Made by a program: the position numbers and the translations under genes
The notes under the pieces: model-generated
Told to the model about the DNA's origin: nothing
The model's input: the letters and a program-made list of their open reading frames with translations, nothing else
Databases searched by the model: none
Shown: positions 17,233 to 25,431 of the stretch, in pieces
Layout of the letters: every line of letters begins with the position of its first letter
Position numbering within the stretch: position 1 is the first letter of the stretch
From: an uncultured Persicobacter sp.
GTDB taxonomy: Bacteria; Bacteroidota; Bacteroidia; Cytophagales; Cyclobacteriaceae
DNA length: 50,721 bases
Reading direction: 5' to 3'
Assembly: GCA_947498325.1 (NCBI GenBank)
Contig: CANMKE010000036.1
Coordinates: forward strand, 1 to 50,721

Positions 17233-17649
17233 CTCTAAATTTTAAAAATTATCCTGTTATTGTTTAATTTCAACACAATGCTAAACTTCCTATCTGCAAA
17301 GAAATAAAGGACTTTGGCGCATTCTCCAAAAACATCTATTTCTACCCGCAAAAAAACAATCTGCAAAAAGAAGTTTTGTGTACAAGTGCCGAATTTATCA
17401 AAAATTTCGTTCTCTTTTGCCCTTTCGCTTATAAGTATTGATGAATATGGCGTTATTTTTTACCAAGCAGACAGCCGCTAAGCGCGAAACAAGAATTCAA
17501 GCCTATATTATTTATACATCTTCACTGAAAATGAAAAATACCGTCTAAAATTTCCTCCTCGCGGGAATTCATCTTGCGCCGACCGATTCTTAAACATTTG
17601 GGCTGATTTTTGAACGCTGCTTATGTCCAACACATTAATTGAGGATAAA

Positions 17650-18804
17650 ATGAGCGCATTTCGGAAAGTTTTCTTACTTGTGATAAATATAATTGTTGGG
17701 GTTCTGCCCAATTTTGCTGCGGCAACTTCACGCCCTTTTCACCTTAACGGGCTCGTGAAGGTACCTCGCACCAATACACCCGACGACCATTATAAAAATG
17801 CCATTTTGCTCTCTCCCACTTTCAGTTATGCCAAAGAAACGAGTGCTACTTTTGGGTTTTTCACACTGTATCAGTTCAAGCCAAAAAAGGCAGGGCACCT
17901 TACCCGCCCGTCGAATATTATTGGCAGTGGGTGGGCCTCACTGATGGGGCAATTTACCATTGGATCGAGGCACGAAATTCTAACCACTGGCGAAAAAATT
18001 TACCTGCATGGGCAATTTAACTATCGCCAATTTCCAGAATATTTTTTCGGTGTAGGCGCATCGACAACCCCAGAGAATAAAATGACCCTCAGCTCGAAGG
18101 CTTTTCAGCTGGAGGAACAAATTTATTTTAAAATAGCCAACCGCCTGTTTATCGGTCCACAGTTACGCTTCTTCAGGTATTATGATCTCTCCCTTACAGA
18201 TGCTTCAGCGGACTATCATTTAACAGACTTTTACGGAACCGCCAACCAAAACAATATTGGCCTGGGCTTGGGTATTTTATGTGATCACCGTGATTTGATC
18301 ATGACACCGAGCCACGGTTATTACATTGCAGGAACGGTAACCTTTCATCAACCTTTGTGGGGGAGCGACTTTAATTTTGTCAAATTAACCTTCGACGGTC
18401 GGAAGTTTTTCGATTTTCAAACCGCAGGAAAAAGTGTGCTTGCCCTCCAATTCAAGACGGAATTAAACCTCGGCGATGTCCCACTGACGGAACTGAGCCA
18501 GCTGGGAGGGGAAATGAGTATGCGGGGTTATATGCTTGGCAGGTACCGAGATCGCAACTCCTTTCAGTCACAAATTGAATTTCGACAGCACCTGGTCTGG
18601 CGAATTGGCTTAACGGCCTTTGCTGGCGCAGGGACCGTCGCTCCGCAGCCCAGCAATCTGGTCAGGCTGAATAACATCAAAACTGCCGCAGGAGTCGGCT
18701 TTCGTTTCAACATCAACCGACAGGATCCCGCCAACCTCAGGATTGATTATGGGATGACGGAAGAAGGCGGCGGAATCTATATTTCATTTGGGGAGGCGTT
18801 TTAA
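17650..18804 (+). CDS. Omp85-like (BamA/TamA C-terminal barrel) outer membrane protein
   Basis: A surface-antigen-type barrel without visible POTRA domains. It has a signal peptide (MSAFRKVFLLVINIIVGVLP then AAATS) and strand-rich sequence. It carries the conserved LGGEMSMRGYMLGRYRD segment, equivalent to the VRGF/Y loop motif that reaches into Omp85 barrels, followed by RQHLVWRIGLTAFAGAG and a C-terminal strand ending YISFGEAF. Start: an ATG nine codons upstream (17623) is possible, but the ATG at 17650 places a good signal peptide at the N-terminus and is preceded by GAGG. At 384 aa it is about half of BamA, so it is an accessory Omp85 member. Its 3' end meets mscS convergently with a 3-nt gap. 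Confidence 0.85.
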   Translation: MSAFRKVFLLVINIIVGVLPNFAAATSRPFHLNGLVKVPRTNTPDDHYKNAILLSPTFSYAKETSATFGFFTLYQFKPKKAGHLTRPSNIIGSGWASLMGQFTIGSRHEILTTGEKIYLHGQFNYRQFPEYFFGVGASTTPENKMTLSSKAFQLEEQIYFKIANRLFIGPQLRFFRYYDLSLTDASADYHLTDFYGTANQNNIGLGLGILCDHRDLIMTPSHGYYIAGTVTFHQPLWGSDFNFVKLTFDGRKFFDFQTAGKSVLALQFKTELNLGDVPLTELSQLGGEMSMRGYMLGRYRDRNSFQSQIEFRQHLVWRIGLTAFAGAGTVAPQPSNLVRLNNIKTAAGVGFRFNINRQDPANLRIDYGMTEEGGGIYISFGEAF

Positions 18805-18807
18805 AGT

Positions 18808-20880
18808 CTACTGCGGTGGCTCCAGTGGCAGACTTATCTGTGGCGCTGAAGCTAATTTCAGGTTGTTTTTTACCGATAGCCGAATCACTTCATGCACCAG
18901 TTCATGACGAAGCGCCAACTCCTCATTATAGTCGTCCACATTCAGGTAAATATAAATCAGCACGTCGTAAGAATAGGCTGTCACATCATACAAATACACA
19001 CGAGGGTTCTCCCGAAGGCCGTCATGATTCTCAAAATAGCTTCGTAAACTACTGATATAGGCGTTAATCTGTGGCAAGGGGGCATTCTGCGACACTTTCA
19101 ATACCGTTCGAAACTTTCGATACTCCCTGCGCCCCAGGTTATTGATGGTCAGATCAGCCATTTTACTGTTTGGAATGGAAACCACTGAATTGTCGGAGGT
19201 ACGGATGCGGGTCGAGCGCAAGCCTATTTCTTCTACTGAGCCAGCATAAGTATCGACACTGATCCACTGCCCTACCGTGAAAGGCTGGTCGAGAAGAATC
19301 ATGACCGAGCCAAAGAAGTTCTTGATCGTTTCCTGTGCAGCCAAAGCCAGGGCAATACCCCCAATAGAAAGTCCCGTGAGGAGCCTTGTCATGTTTACTC
19401 CCGCTTCGGAAAGCAAGATCAGCACCACAAAAATCACCGTTACAATCTTCATCACCATCGCTAAGAAAGGGTACAACCCTCGCTTTTGCGCCTGTTTCTT
19501 ATGACTCCTCGAACTCCACCAGTCCAGAATTCTGAATATCGCCGTAGAGATCAAAATCATGTAAAACACCCGTACAAAAAAACGCAGGTAACTGTACATT
19601 CCCAGGGGCAATTCAATTGCTGGTAAAAAATGGAAAAACAGAATAAAGATGATGGCTCCTAAAACTGGCGCAAAAATCTCCAAAGGGTATTTATGGTCTT
19701 CCTCTTGTTTGAGGAAGGTTTTCACCAAAAATGTGAAGATCGCAACGGGCACAATGTAAATGAGCACACCGAAAGTCATCACCAATATCAGTAAGGCAAC
19801 CTGCCATCGCTCCAATCCCCAGAGTTTGTCTTTAGCTGTTTCCCCCACATAACGCTGTACTTTTTGGGCGACCCCATCAATACGCTCCTTCCCAAAAACA
19901 TAAACCCCTGCGTGCAGATCATCAATCATCGCAACGGAAACATCAGAAAGCACCCACTGCGTTCCCTCTTTTTCAAGATACAGTTCTGGCAATCGTTTGT
20001 GCACCAAATATCGGTGGTCGTTGGTGGTGGTATCAGTATAATTTACATCATTTGAGATCTCCTTAAAATTGATCATCAAACCCATTCCATCAATAATCTC
20101 CTTAAATTTTATTGCCAGGTCAATCTTTTCCTCCGCTGAATAATCCCCCTCAAGCACCCGAGCAGAAAGCTCAGGACGGTAATGGTCGGCATCCAGGAAA
20201 TAAAAAATCGTGGACAGCGCCCCGCGGGGTGTTTTCAGGTTGAACTGCTTGGGGAGGGTATAAACTTTTTTCTGCGGAACTGTTTTAACGATTGGCGTTT
20301 TGGCCTTCTGAATAGAATCATTACGGTAATCTGCCACACGAATCAGCGAATCGAGCACCGCAAGGGAGTCTATCAGTCGGGACTCATCTTCCTGATAGCT
20401 TTGCGATGGAAACAAACGGTCGTAGAGCATCGGTACACTCAGTGCGGTTTGCTTTGAGTAGAGCCATTTGCTCCCTATTTTCTCCAGATAAATTTCAGGA
20501 AACCGTTCGAAGGGCTGGTACTTTTTTTCCCCACCCAAAAAGGCGTCTTTATAATTTCTTTTGTCAGGAACCTCCTTCAGCTCAATTCCTCCCAACCTGC
20601 CAATAATTTGCTTTAACTGAATAGCAATGCCAACCTTGGTCTGCACTTGCATATCATCTCCTGCAATAGTATAGGCGGCCACCGATGGCTGATAATGATC
20701 TTTACCCAAAAAATAAAGGTGGGAAGAGATCGTGGCTTGTGGTGTTTTAGTAGAAAAAGACTGCTTCTTACCACTTTGTGAAAAGGCTGAAACACAGAGA
20801 AAAAACATCAACAGAAGGCTCAATAATAACCCTTTGTTAAATTGCTCAAAAGTTACATATTTGAAGTTGGAGGTTTTCAA
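18808..20880 (-). CDS. Mechanosensitive channel, MscS family, with duplicated periplasmic domain
   Basis: A 690-aa MscS-like channel, far longer than E. coli MscS (286 aa). A signal-like segment is followed by two homologous periplasmic domains, residues about 47-158 and 217-330. Both begin TP-x(5)-S-x(2)-YFL-x(2)-DHY-x-P and share (F/L)PE(I/L)YLEK-x-G-x-(K/Q)W. Membrane helices lie at about 361-385, 402-420, 430-450 and 470-492. The pore helix and MscS core follow: LSIGGIALALAAQETIKN and FTVGQWI. The start is uncertain: TTG at 20880 gives a full signal peptide, while ATG at 20808 would shorten it. It should open on osmotic downshock. Confidence 0.9.
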   Translation of the reverse strand: MKTSNFKYVTFEQFNKGLLLSLLLMFFLCVSAFSQSGKKQSFSTKTPQATISSHLYFLGKDHYQPSVAAYTIAGDDMQVQTKVGIAIQLKQIIGRLGGIELKEVPDKRNYKDAFLGGEKKYQPFERFPEIYLEKIGSKWLYSKQTALSVPMLYDRLFPSQSYQEDESRLIDSLAVLDSLIRVADYRNDSIQKAKTPIVKTVPQKKVYTLPKQFNLKTPRGALSTIFYFLDADHYRPELSARVLEGDYSAEEKIDLAIKFKEIIDGMGLMINFKEISNDVNYTDTTTNDHRYLVHKRLPELYLEKEGTQWVLSDVSVAMIDDLHAGVYVFGKERIDGVAQKVQRYVGETAKDKLWGLERWQVALLILVMTFGVLIYIVPVAIFTFLVKTFLKQEEDHKYPLEIFAPVLGAIIFILFFHFLPAIELPLGMYSYLRFFVRVFYMILISTAIFRILDWWSSRSHKKQAQKRGLYPFLAMVMKIVTVIFVVLILLSEAGVNMTRLLTGLSIGGIALALAAQETIKNFFGSVMILLDQPFTVGQWISVDTYAGSVEEIGLRSTRIRTSDNSVVSIPNSKMADLTINNLGRREYRKFRTVLKVSQNAPLPQINAYISSLRSYFENHDGLRENPRVYLYDVTAYSYDVLIYIYLNVDDYNEELALRHELVHEVIRLSVKNNLKLASAPQISLPLEPPQ

Positions 20881-20973
20881 ACTTGGTATAGTTAGTGATA
20901 TAACACTCCCAAATTAAGCAATCGACAAAAAATTAACTAATTTGAATATCGAAAACCAAGCATCAAAAAGAAC

Positions 20974-21007
20974 AAAAAAATAGCGCTACCACCTTTGCAG
21001 TAACGCT
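20974..21007 (-). terminator. Terminator of the YtxH gene
   Basis: Minus-strand AGCGTTAC (21007-21000) pairs with GTAGCGCT (20989-20982), then A and seven T. It lies 22 nt after the stop at 21030. Confidence 0.8.
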
Positions 21008-21029
21008 TGAATATTTTCTGGGCTGATTT

Positions 21030-21257
21030 TTATGACATCATCCCTGAAGCTTTTTTACTGATCCGATCTGCAACATCATTGATTTTTTGTCGCCCCTGAT
21101 CTGCCTGATGGCCTAAATCATCGCCAAATTCCCGCGCTTTGCGTGAAATTCGCCCTTGTGTATCTGCACCCGACTCTGGCGCAATCAACAAGCCCGCAAT
21201 CACCCCTAATGAAACACCTGCTAAAAATGCAAGTAAGCCTTTTCCTGTATTATCCAT
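21030..21257 (-). CDS. YtxH-domain small membrane protein
   Basis: A 75-aa protein with one N-terminal membrane helix (LLAFLAGVSLGVIAGLLIAPESG) followed by a charged amphipathic helix, the layout of YtxH/GvpP-like general-stress proteins. The LLIAPESG junction is the family hallmark. Function is poorly known in any organism. It has its own terminator and lies upstream of mscS on the same strand, 149 nt from it. Confidence 0.88.
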   Translation of the reverse strand: MDNTGKGLLAFLAGVSLGVIAGLLIAPESGADTQGRISRKAREFGDDLGHQADQGRQKINDVADRISKKASGMMS

Positions 21258-21460
21258 ATTGATTATATTTTTTAATGATCGATTTCCTTAATTTTATACT
21301 TTCAAAACCGCATAAAGTTCTACATATACCCATTAATCTATCCGCCACAGAAATAATATTTTTTGCCCTTGCTTCTTACAGCGCGCATAAATTGGCATGC
21401 GCTTCAAAAATTGCAAGCATTCGTATCGAAAATAAATCCTTCAAGATTAAATCTTATCCT

Positions 21461-21468
21461 TATATTTG
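21461..21468 (+). promoter_or_regulatory. -7 promoter element upstream of the pseudo-phosphatase gene
   Basis: TATATTTG matches TAnnTTTG, 52 nt before the ATG at 21521. No TTG lies at the expected spacing upstream, so support is partial. Confidence 0.4.
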
Positions 21469-21520
21469 TTCGCTGACCACTCAGTTCACACTTTTGTGCC
21501 GCTATTAAATTCCCAACACG

Positions 21521-22228
21521 ATGACTGCTCACTTTAACAGGAACATTTATCAACCGCTTTTTTTCCTCTTGCTGATTTCCTTGATTCCCTCCAAACTGAT
21601 GGCACAGGCGAACCAACACATGACAGTGGAAGACATTAAAGGAAAGCGCATCTACCCGATTATTTACAATCATTACAAAGATATCATCCCTGCCTACGAC
21701 CAAGTGGAAGGCTACCGACGCACTTCGCTTAAACAAATGGCGCAATATTTCCGCACAAAACAGGCCAATAACTTACCTGCCCGATTCCTATTTTACACTG
21801 ATCAAGACCCACAGCTCACCCAATTAGCACTCGCATGGGCGACCGTGGCAGCGCACTATTTCAAAATCAAGCAGGTATCATTTTATGCCGCCAGCGAAAC
21901 AGGTGGAAGCATTGACCATGAAACGATTAAGGTCCTTGAAAAAATGGGATTCATCGCCTATAAAGATGAGTATGGAAGGCCAATTTACCAATTGCACTAT
22001 GGTTATCAGCAAGCTCCTTTAAAAATTACTTCCCTGAGGCCCAACGAAAAAGGCGTACCCCATCAGGATTTTTGTACTGTCATTCTTGACAACAGCTCAC
22101 CCTACCTCAAAGGGGCTGACCGTGTGATTCACCTTCCCTATGAAGATCGACAGGTGGAGAACTTAACACTTGCCAATCAGCGCATCAGTACAGAAATGTT
22201 CTTACTCTTTAAGCATTTAAGAGACTAA
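21521..22228 (+). CDS. Exported protein related to LMW protein-tyrosine phosphatases, catalytic Cys lost
   Basis: A 235-aa protein with a signal peptide (hydrophobic 11-23, cleavage near LMAQA). From residue about 43 to the end it follows, from memory, the pattern of the Bacteroidota low-molecular-weight phosphatase/ArsC-like family: IYPIIYNHY, a helix before residue 88, LAWATVAAHYFKIKQV, (S)ETGGS-x-DHETIKVLEKMGF, RPIYQLHY, KGADRVIHLPYED and ISTEMFLLFK. Where the family carries the P-loop CTHNSRRS, this protein reads YTDQDPQL (92-99), so the nucleophilic Cys and the phosphate-binding Arg are both missing. It cannot use the standard chemistry. A role as an exported binding pseudoenzyme is inference; plain divergence is the alternative. 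Confidence 0.75.
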   Translation: MTAHFNRNIYQPLFFLLLISLIPSKLMAQANQHMTVEDIKGKRIYPIIYNHYKDIIPAYDQVEGYRRTSLKQMAQYFRTKQANNLPARFLFYTDQDPQLTQLALAWATVAAHYFKIKQVSFYAASETGGSIDHETIKVLEKMGFIAYKDEYGRPIYQLHYGYQQAPLKITSLRPNEKGVPHQDFCTVILDNSSPYLKGADRVIHLPYEDRQVENLTLANQRISTEMFLLFKHLRD

Positions 22229-22313
22229 AAATGCAATTCAGCTTCATAAAGTACATTTTTGTTCTTATTATTATATACTTTTATTTCATCAATCAACAAA
22301 TACTTTTACTCAA

Positions 22314-22841
22314 ATGGAATTTTTCGAAAGAAACATCCGCTCATGCCGCTGGGGATTACTATTGGCCGTATTCACTATTTTTTGTGGCTTTGCCTTAGGA
22401 GGTGTTTTCGGAGCTAATGAAGCAGCTCTGAAAGGTCAATTAAAGTCAGATGGTCAAGCTGTTCTTTCGAGCGTGTACAAAGGCGATCAGAAAAAAATGG
22501 ACAAGACCGTCAGTAAATCATGGTCATACCTTAAAAGAGCCCACCTTCATGCAGGAGCAATCGGAGCGGCTGTTGTTGGTTTATTGCTGTTACTGGCATT
22601 CTTACCCACCAACGCGGTTTTTAAATTGATCATCAGCTGGATGCTCGGACTTGGAACTTTAGGTTATTCATTGTTCTGGCTATTGGCAGGGTTTTCCGCA
22701 CCAGCTATTGGAGGGACGCATGAAGCCAAGGAGGCGCTTGAATGGCTCGCCATCCCAAGTGCTGGTATGCTGCTGATCGGCACACTCGCGGTCTTCTTAT
22801 TGCTGCTCAGTGCCTGTTTCACTCGAAAACGATACTACTAA
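22314..22841 (+). CDS. Hypothetical four-helix inner-membrane protein
   Basis: A 175-aa protein with four clear hydrophobic segments (about residues 14-32, 81-98, 103-125 and 147-168). A soluble loop between helices 1 and 2 contains YKGDQKKMDKTVSKSWSYLKRAHLHAG written over two segments. No family recognised. The H-x-H-x-G-A sequence at the start of helix 2 is of the kind that can hold metal or heme, but there is no further support. It is followed by a good terminator and lies 85 nt after the pseudo-phosphatase gene, so the two may form a unit. Confidence 0.8.
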   Translation: MEFFERNIRSCRWGLLLAVFTIFCGFALGGVFGANEAALKGQLKSDGQAVLSSVYKGDQKKMDKTVSKSWSYLKRAHLHAGAIGAAVVGLLLLLAFLPTNAVFKLIISWMLGLGTLGYSLFWLLAGFSAPAIGGTHEAKEALEWLAIPSAGMLLIGTLAVFLLLLSACFTRKRYY

Positions 22842-22850
22842 GATTTGTCA

Positions 22851-22879
22851 AACCTTGCCTGACCGCAAGGTTTTTTTTT
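22851..22879 (+). terminator. Rho-independent terminator after the membrane protein gene
   Basis: AACCTTGC/GCAAGGTT stem with loop CTGACC (22851-22872), followed by a T run to 22879. Confidence 0.9.
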
Positions 22880-23012
22880 GACCGCATCCGGACAACAATG
22901 TCCGATACCGAACACCCTTAAAAGTAAAAATCATGCCTCAGCGCCTGTATTCAAGCATTATAAGTTTGGCACAACTTTCTCATTAAAACAGGCAAATAGA
23001 AAATAACTACCT

Positions 23013-23531
23013 ATGAAAAACATCATCATACCCTCAGTGCTTTTTGTCCTGCTCTTTGTTACAGGGCAATCTATCGCTCAAAACATCAAAATCGAAACAT
23101 GTAAAGAAAGCGAACTAAGTAAATTTACGGTGACCAACGAGGAAGGGAAAGAAATTGAAGGCGAGGCTTTTTTTGAACAGTGGGCAGAAACTTTCGGAAA
23201 CCGCATGGAGCATGCAGATGAAAAAGGTTTTGCGGAAATTTTTTCAGGCTTTGGGATGTCGATGAGTGAGCTTGGGGAAGCCCTGGGCAGAATGAATATT
23301 GAGATAAAAAATCTTGCCCCTGATGAATTTTGCGATCAGGCCAAATCGGAAGGTTCCTGCGAGCAATGGGAAAAATTACGCGCTAAACTGGAAAAAAGAC
23401 ATCACAGCACGATAGAAAATATTGAGCGGCTGAAGATCAAGCTGCACGACAAAACTGTTGCCATGGTCATGGACTTACGTTTTGAAAATGGCAAAAGATT
23501 GGGTAATTACGAGTGGGAAGTACAAAAATAG
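23013..23531 (+). CDS. Hypothetical secreted protein
   Basis: A 172-aa protein with a signal peptide (MKNIIIPSVLFVLLFVTGQSIAQ). The mature part is acidic and mostly helical, with three cysteines (CKES, FCDQ, SCEQWE). No family recognised. A hairpin GGGAAGTAC/GTACTTCCC (23515-23539) overlaps the last codons, with the TAG stop inside its loop. The second candidate terminator is at 23638. Confidence 0.75.
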   Translation: MKNIIIPSVLFVLLFVTGQSIAQNIKIETCKESELSKFTVTNEEGKEIEGEAFFEQWAETFGNRMEHADEKGFAEIFSGFGMSMSELGEALGRMNIEIKNLAPDEFCDQAKSEGSCEQWEKLRAKLEKRHHSTIENIERLKIKLHDKTVAMVMDLRFENGKRLGNYEWEVQK

Positions 23532-23637
23532 TACTTCCCATTATTTCGGGCTACTTAACCCAATAGGTATTGACACGTTACATTAGAAAAGAACATCCTT
23601 ACGAATAATCTTTTCATAATAAGTAGTACATATTGTG

Positions 23638-23670
23638 AGCCATCTGCTGTTTAGTAGATGGCTTTTTCTT
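23638..23670 (+). terminator. Terminator overlapping the end of hldD
   Basis: AGCCATCT/AGATGGCT hairpin (23638-23663), followed on the plus strand by TTTTTCTTTC. It serves the plus-strand gene ending at 23531, and its sequence includes the hldD stop codon of the opposite strand. Confidence 0.65.
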
Positions 23671-24625
23671 TCATCAGGTAATTTTGGACATAGTCCGTTA
23701 CCCCCTCTTCTAAAGTATGAAAGGGCTTGTGGTAACCTGCCGCGCTCAGCTTGTTCATTTTTGCTTCCGTGAAATACTGGTATTTATCTCGAATATCCTC
23801 TGGCGTTGGAATATATGAGATCTGTTCTGTTTTGCCCATCGCCTTGAAAGTTGCCTGTACCAACGACTTGAAAGTTCTCGCTTTGCCTGTACCTACATTG
23901 TATAGCCCGCTGTGCTTACGGCTGTTCATCAAGAAAATCTGCACATCAACGACATCCTTCACATAAACGAAATCCCGCATCTGTCCACCATCCTCAAAAT
24001 TGGGGTTATGGCTTTGGAAAAGCTTCATTGCACCATTTTCATTGATCTGGTTAAAGGCGTGATGCACCACAGAAGCCATGCGCTGTTTGTGATATTCATT
24101 AGGCCCGTAAACATTGAAGTATTTCAAACCCGCCCAAAAGAATGGCTTTTCTTCCTGAGCCAAAGCCCAGATATCAAAATTGTTTTTCGATTCCCCATAC
24201 AAGTTTAGAGGCTTGAGCTTTTCAGGAAACGAATGGTCATCGTCATAGCCCAACTCCCCATTGCCATAAGTGGCTGCTGAAGAAGCGTACACGATCGGTA
24301 ATTGATATTCCACGCACTGCTGCCAAAGCTTGATCGTATAATTGTAGTTTAACTTATCAAAAACGGCCTTGTCAAAGATGGTCGTTGCCGAACATGCCCC
24401 ATTGTGGAAAATGAACTCTACCTCTGCCTGATGCTCATCAAGCCAACTGTGGAAGTCCTCCAGGTCCACCCGTTGCTGGATCGTCTTTCCTGTAAAGTTG
24501 CGCTCTTTTTCTGGTGTAAGATTCACAAAATCATCCACCGCAATAATGGCATTAAATCCTAATTCATTCAATTTGGCAATTAAGGCGCTGGCGATAAAAC
24601 CCGCTGCTCCAGTAACGACTATCAT
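23651..24625 (-). CDS. hldD: ADP-L-glycero-D-manno-heptose 6-epimerase
   Basis: Extended SDR epimerase (324 aa from this start) that makes ADP-L-glycero-D-manno-heptose for the LPS core. It has the NAD motif TGAAGFIAS, a dinucleotide-binding acidic end (AVDDFVN), HNGACSATT, and the active-site YGESKNNFD with Tyr and Lys of YxxxK. FNVYGPNEYHK and MRDFVYVKDVV are typical HldD/RfaD segments. The frame extends six codons further to a TTG, but the ATG at 24625 gives the usual MIVVTGAAGF N-terminus. Neighbouring lpxB also serves LPS synthesis but is transcribed separately on the other strand. Confidence 0.93.
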   Translation of the reverse strand: MIVVTGAAGFIASALIAKLNELGFNAIIAVDDFVNLTPEKERNFTGKTIQQRVDLEDFHSWLDEHQAEVEFIFHNGACSATTIFDKAVFDKLNYNYTIKLWQQCVEYQLPIVYASSAATYGNGELGYDDDHSFPEKLKPLNLYGESKNNFDIWALAQEEKPFFWAGLKYFNVYGPNEYHKQRMASVVHHAFNQINENGAMKLFQSHNPNFEDGGQMRDFVYVKDVVDVQIFLMNSRKHSGLYNVGTGKARTFKSLVQATFKAMGKTEQISYIPTPEDIRDKYQYFTEAKMNKLSAAGYHKPFHTLEEGVTDYVQNYLMKEKAIY

Positions 24626-24844
24626 ATATTTTTGATTTATCAATGGCTATAAACCAAGGCCAACAGGCCTTGCAATGAACACAAATATCTTATTTGAAAA
24701 CAGAAATAGAAAACTTCCACTGGCTTATTTCCTACAACTTGAAATTGAGTAGTGAATAATTGTATTATTCTAATTAGTTGTAGCAGATGAACCACTCAAT
24801 TACTTGAAATATTTTTTTGAGCATCAGCTTTTTTGACACAATTT

Positions 24845-24873
24845 TTGATTACCATCTTTATGGATTATATTTG
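24845..24873 (+). promoter_or_regulatory. Promoter of queD
   Basis: TTG (24845-24847), 18-nt spacer, TATATTTG (24866-24873). It places the transcript start some 15 nt before the ATG at 24895 and rules out an upstream start for the reading frame. Confidence 0.7.
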
Positions 24874-24894
24874 CACGCTATTTTCAAAAGAGAC

Positions 24895-25317
24895 ATGGTA
24901 TATTTAAGCAAAGACGTAAGCTTTTGTTCTGCACACAAACTTTACAACGACAAATGGTCTAAAGAGGTCAATGAAGAGATCTTTGGTAAATGTGCAAACG
25001 AACATTTCCACGGACACAATTATGACCTTACAGTGACCGTGAAGGGGGAACCGCATCCAGAAACTGGTATGGTAATGAACTTCCGTGACCTCAAAAGAAT
25101 CATTAAACAGGAATTATTGGCCAAGGTGGATCATAAAAACCTTAATGTAGATGTTGATTTTCTGGAAGGAAAAATGACTACTGCCGAGGTGTTTATTAAA
25201 GCCATCTGGGAGGTTTTAGCCCCTAAGGTCGCCGAAGCCAGTGAAGGTCATGCTGAACTGCACAAGCTTAAACTGTACGAAACCCGTACCAGCTACGCAG
25301 AATATTACGGCGAATAA
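24895..25317 (+). CDS. queD: 6-carboxytetrahydropterin synthase / PTPS family
   Basis: A 140-aa member of the 6-pyruvoyltetrahydropterin synthase fold. In most bacteria it converts dihydroneopterin triphosphate to 6-carboxytetrahydropterin, the second step to queuosine. Zinc ligands are H14 (FCSAHKL) and H39, H41 (HFHGHNY); the catalytic cysteine is C33 in GKCANEH. The frame is open 26 codons further upstream, but the promoter at 24845-24873 lies inside that stretch, so the ATG at 24895 is the start. Followed by its own terminator. A biopterin-type activity cannot be excluded. Confidence 0.92.
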   Translation: MVYLSKDVSFCSAHKLYNDKWSKEVNEEIFGKCANEHFHGHNYDLTVTVKGEPHPETGMVMNFRDLKRIIKQELLAKVDHKNLNVDVDFLEGKMTTAEVFIKAIWEVLAPKVAEASEGHAELHKLKLYETRTSYAEYYGE

Positions 25318-25362
25318 TTTCAGCGGTAAGATTTTTTACTACTGAATTTAACAATAAATTCA

Positions 25363-25388
25363 AGCACCAATATCATGGTGCTTTTTTT
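25363..25388 (+). terminator. Terminator of queD
   Basis: AGCACCA/TGGTGCT stem with loop ATATCA, followed by seven T. Confidence 0.9.
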
Positions 25389-25431
25389 ATACCCAAAATT
25401 GGCCGCTTGAAAGCGGACCGCAACAAATGCT

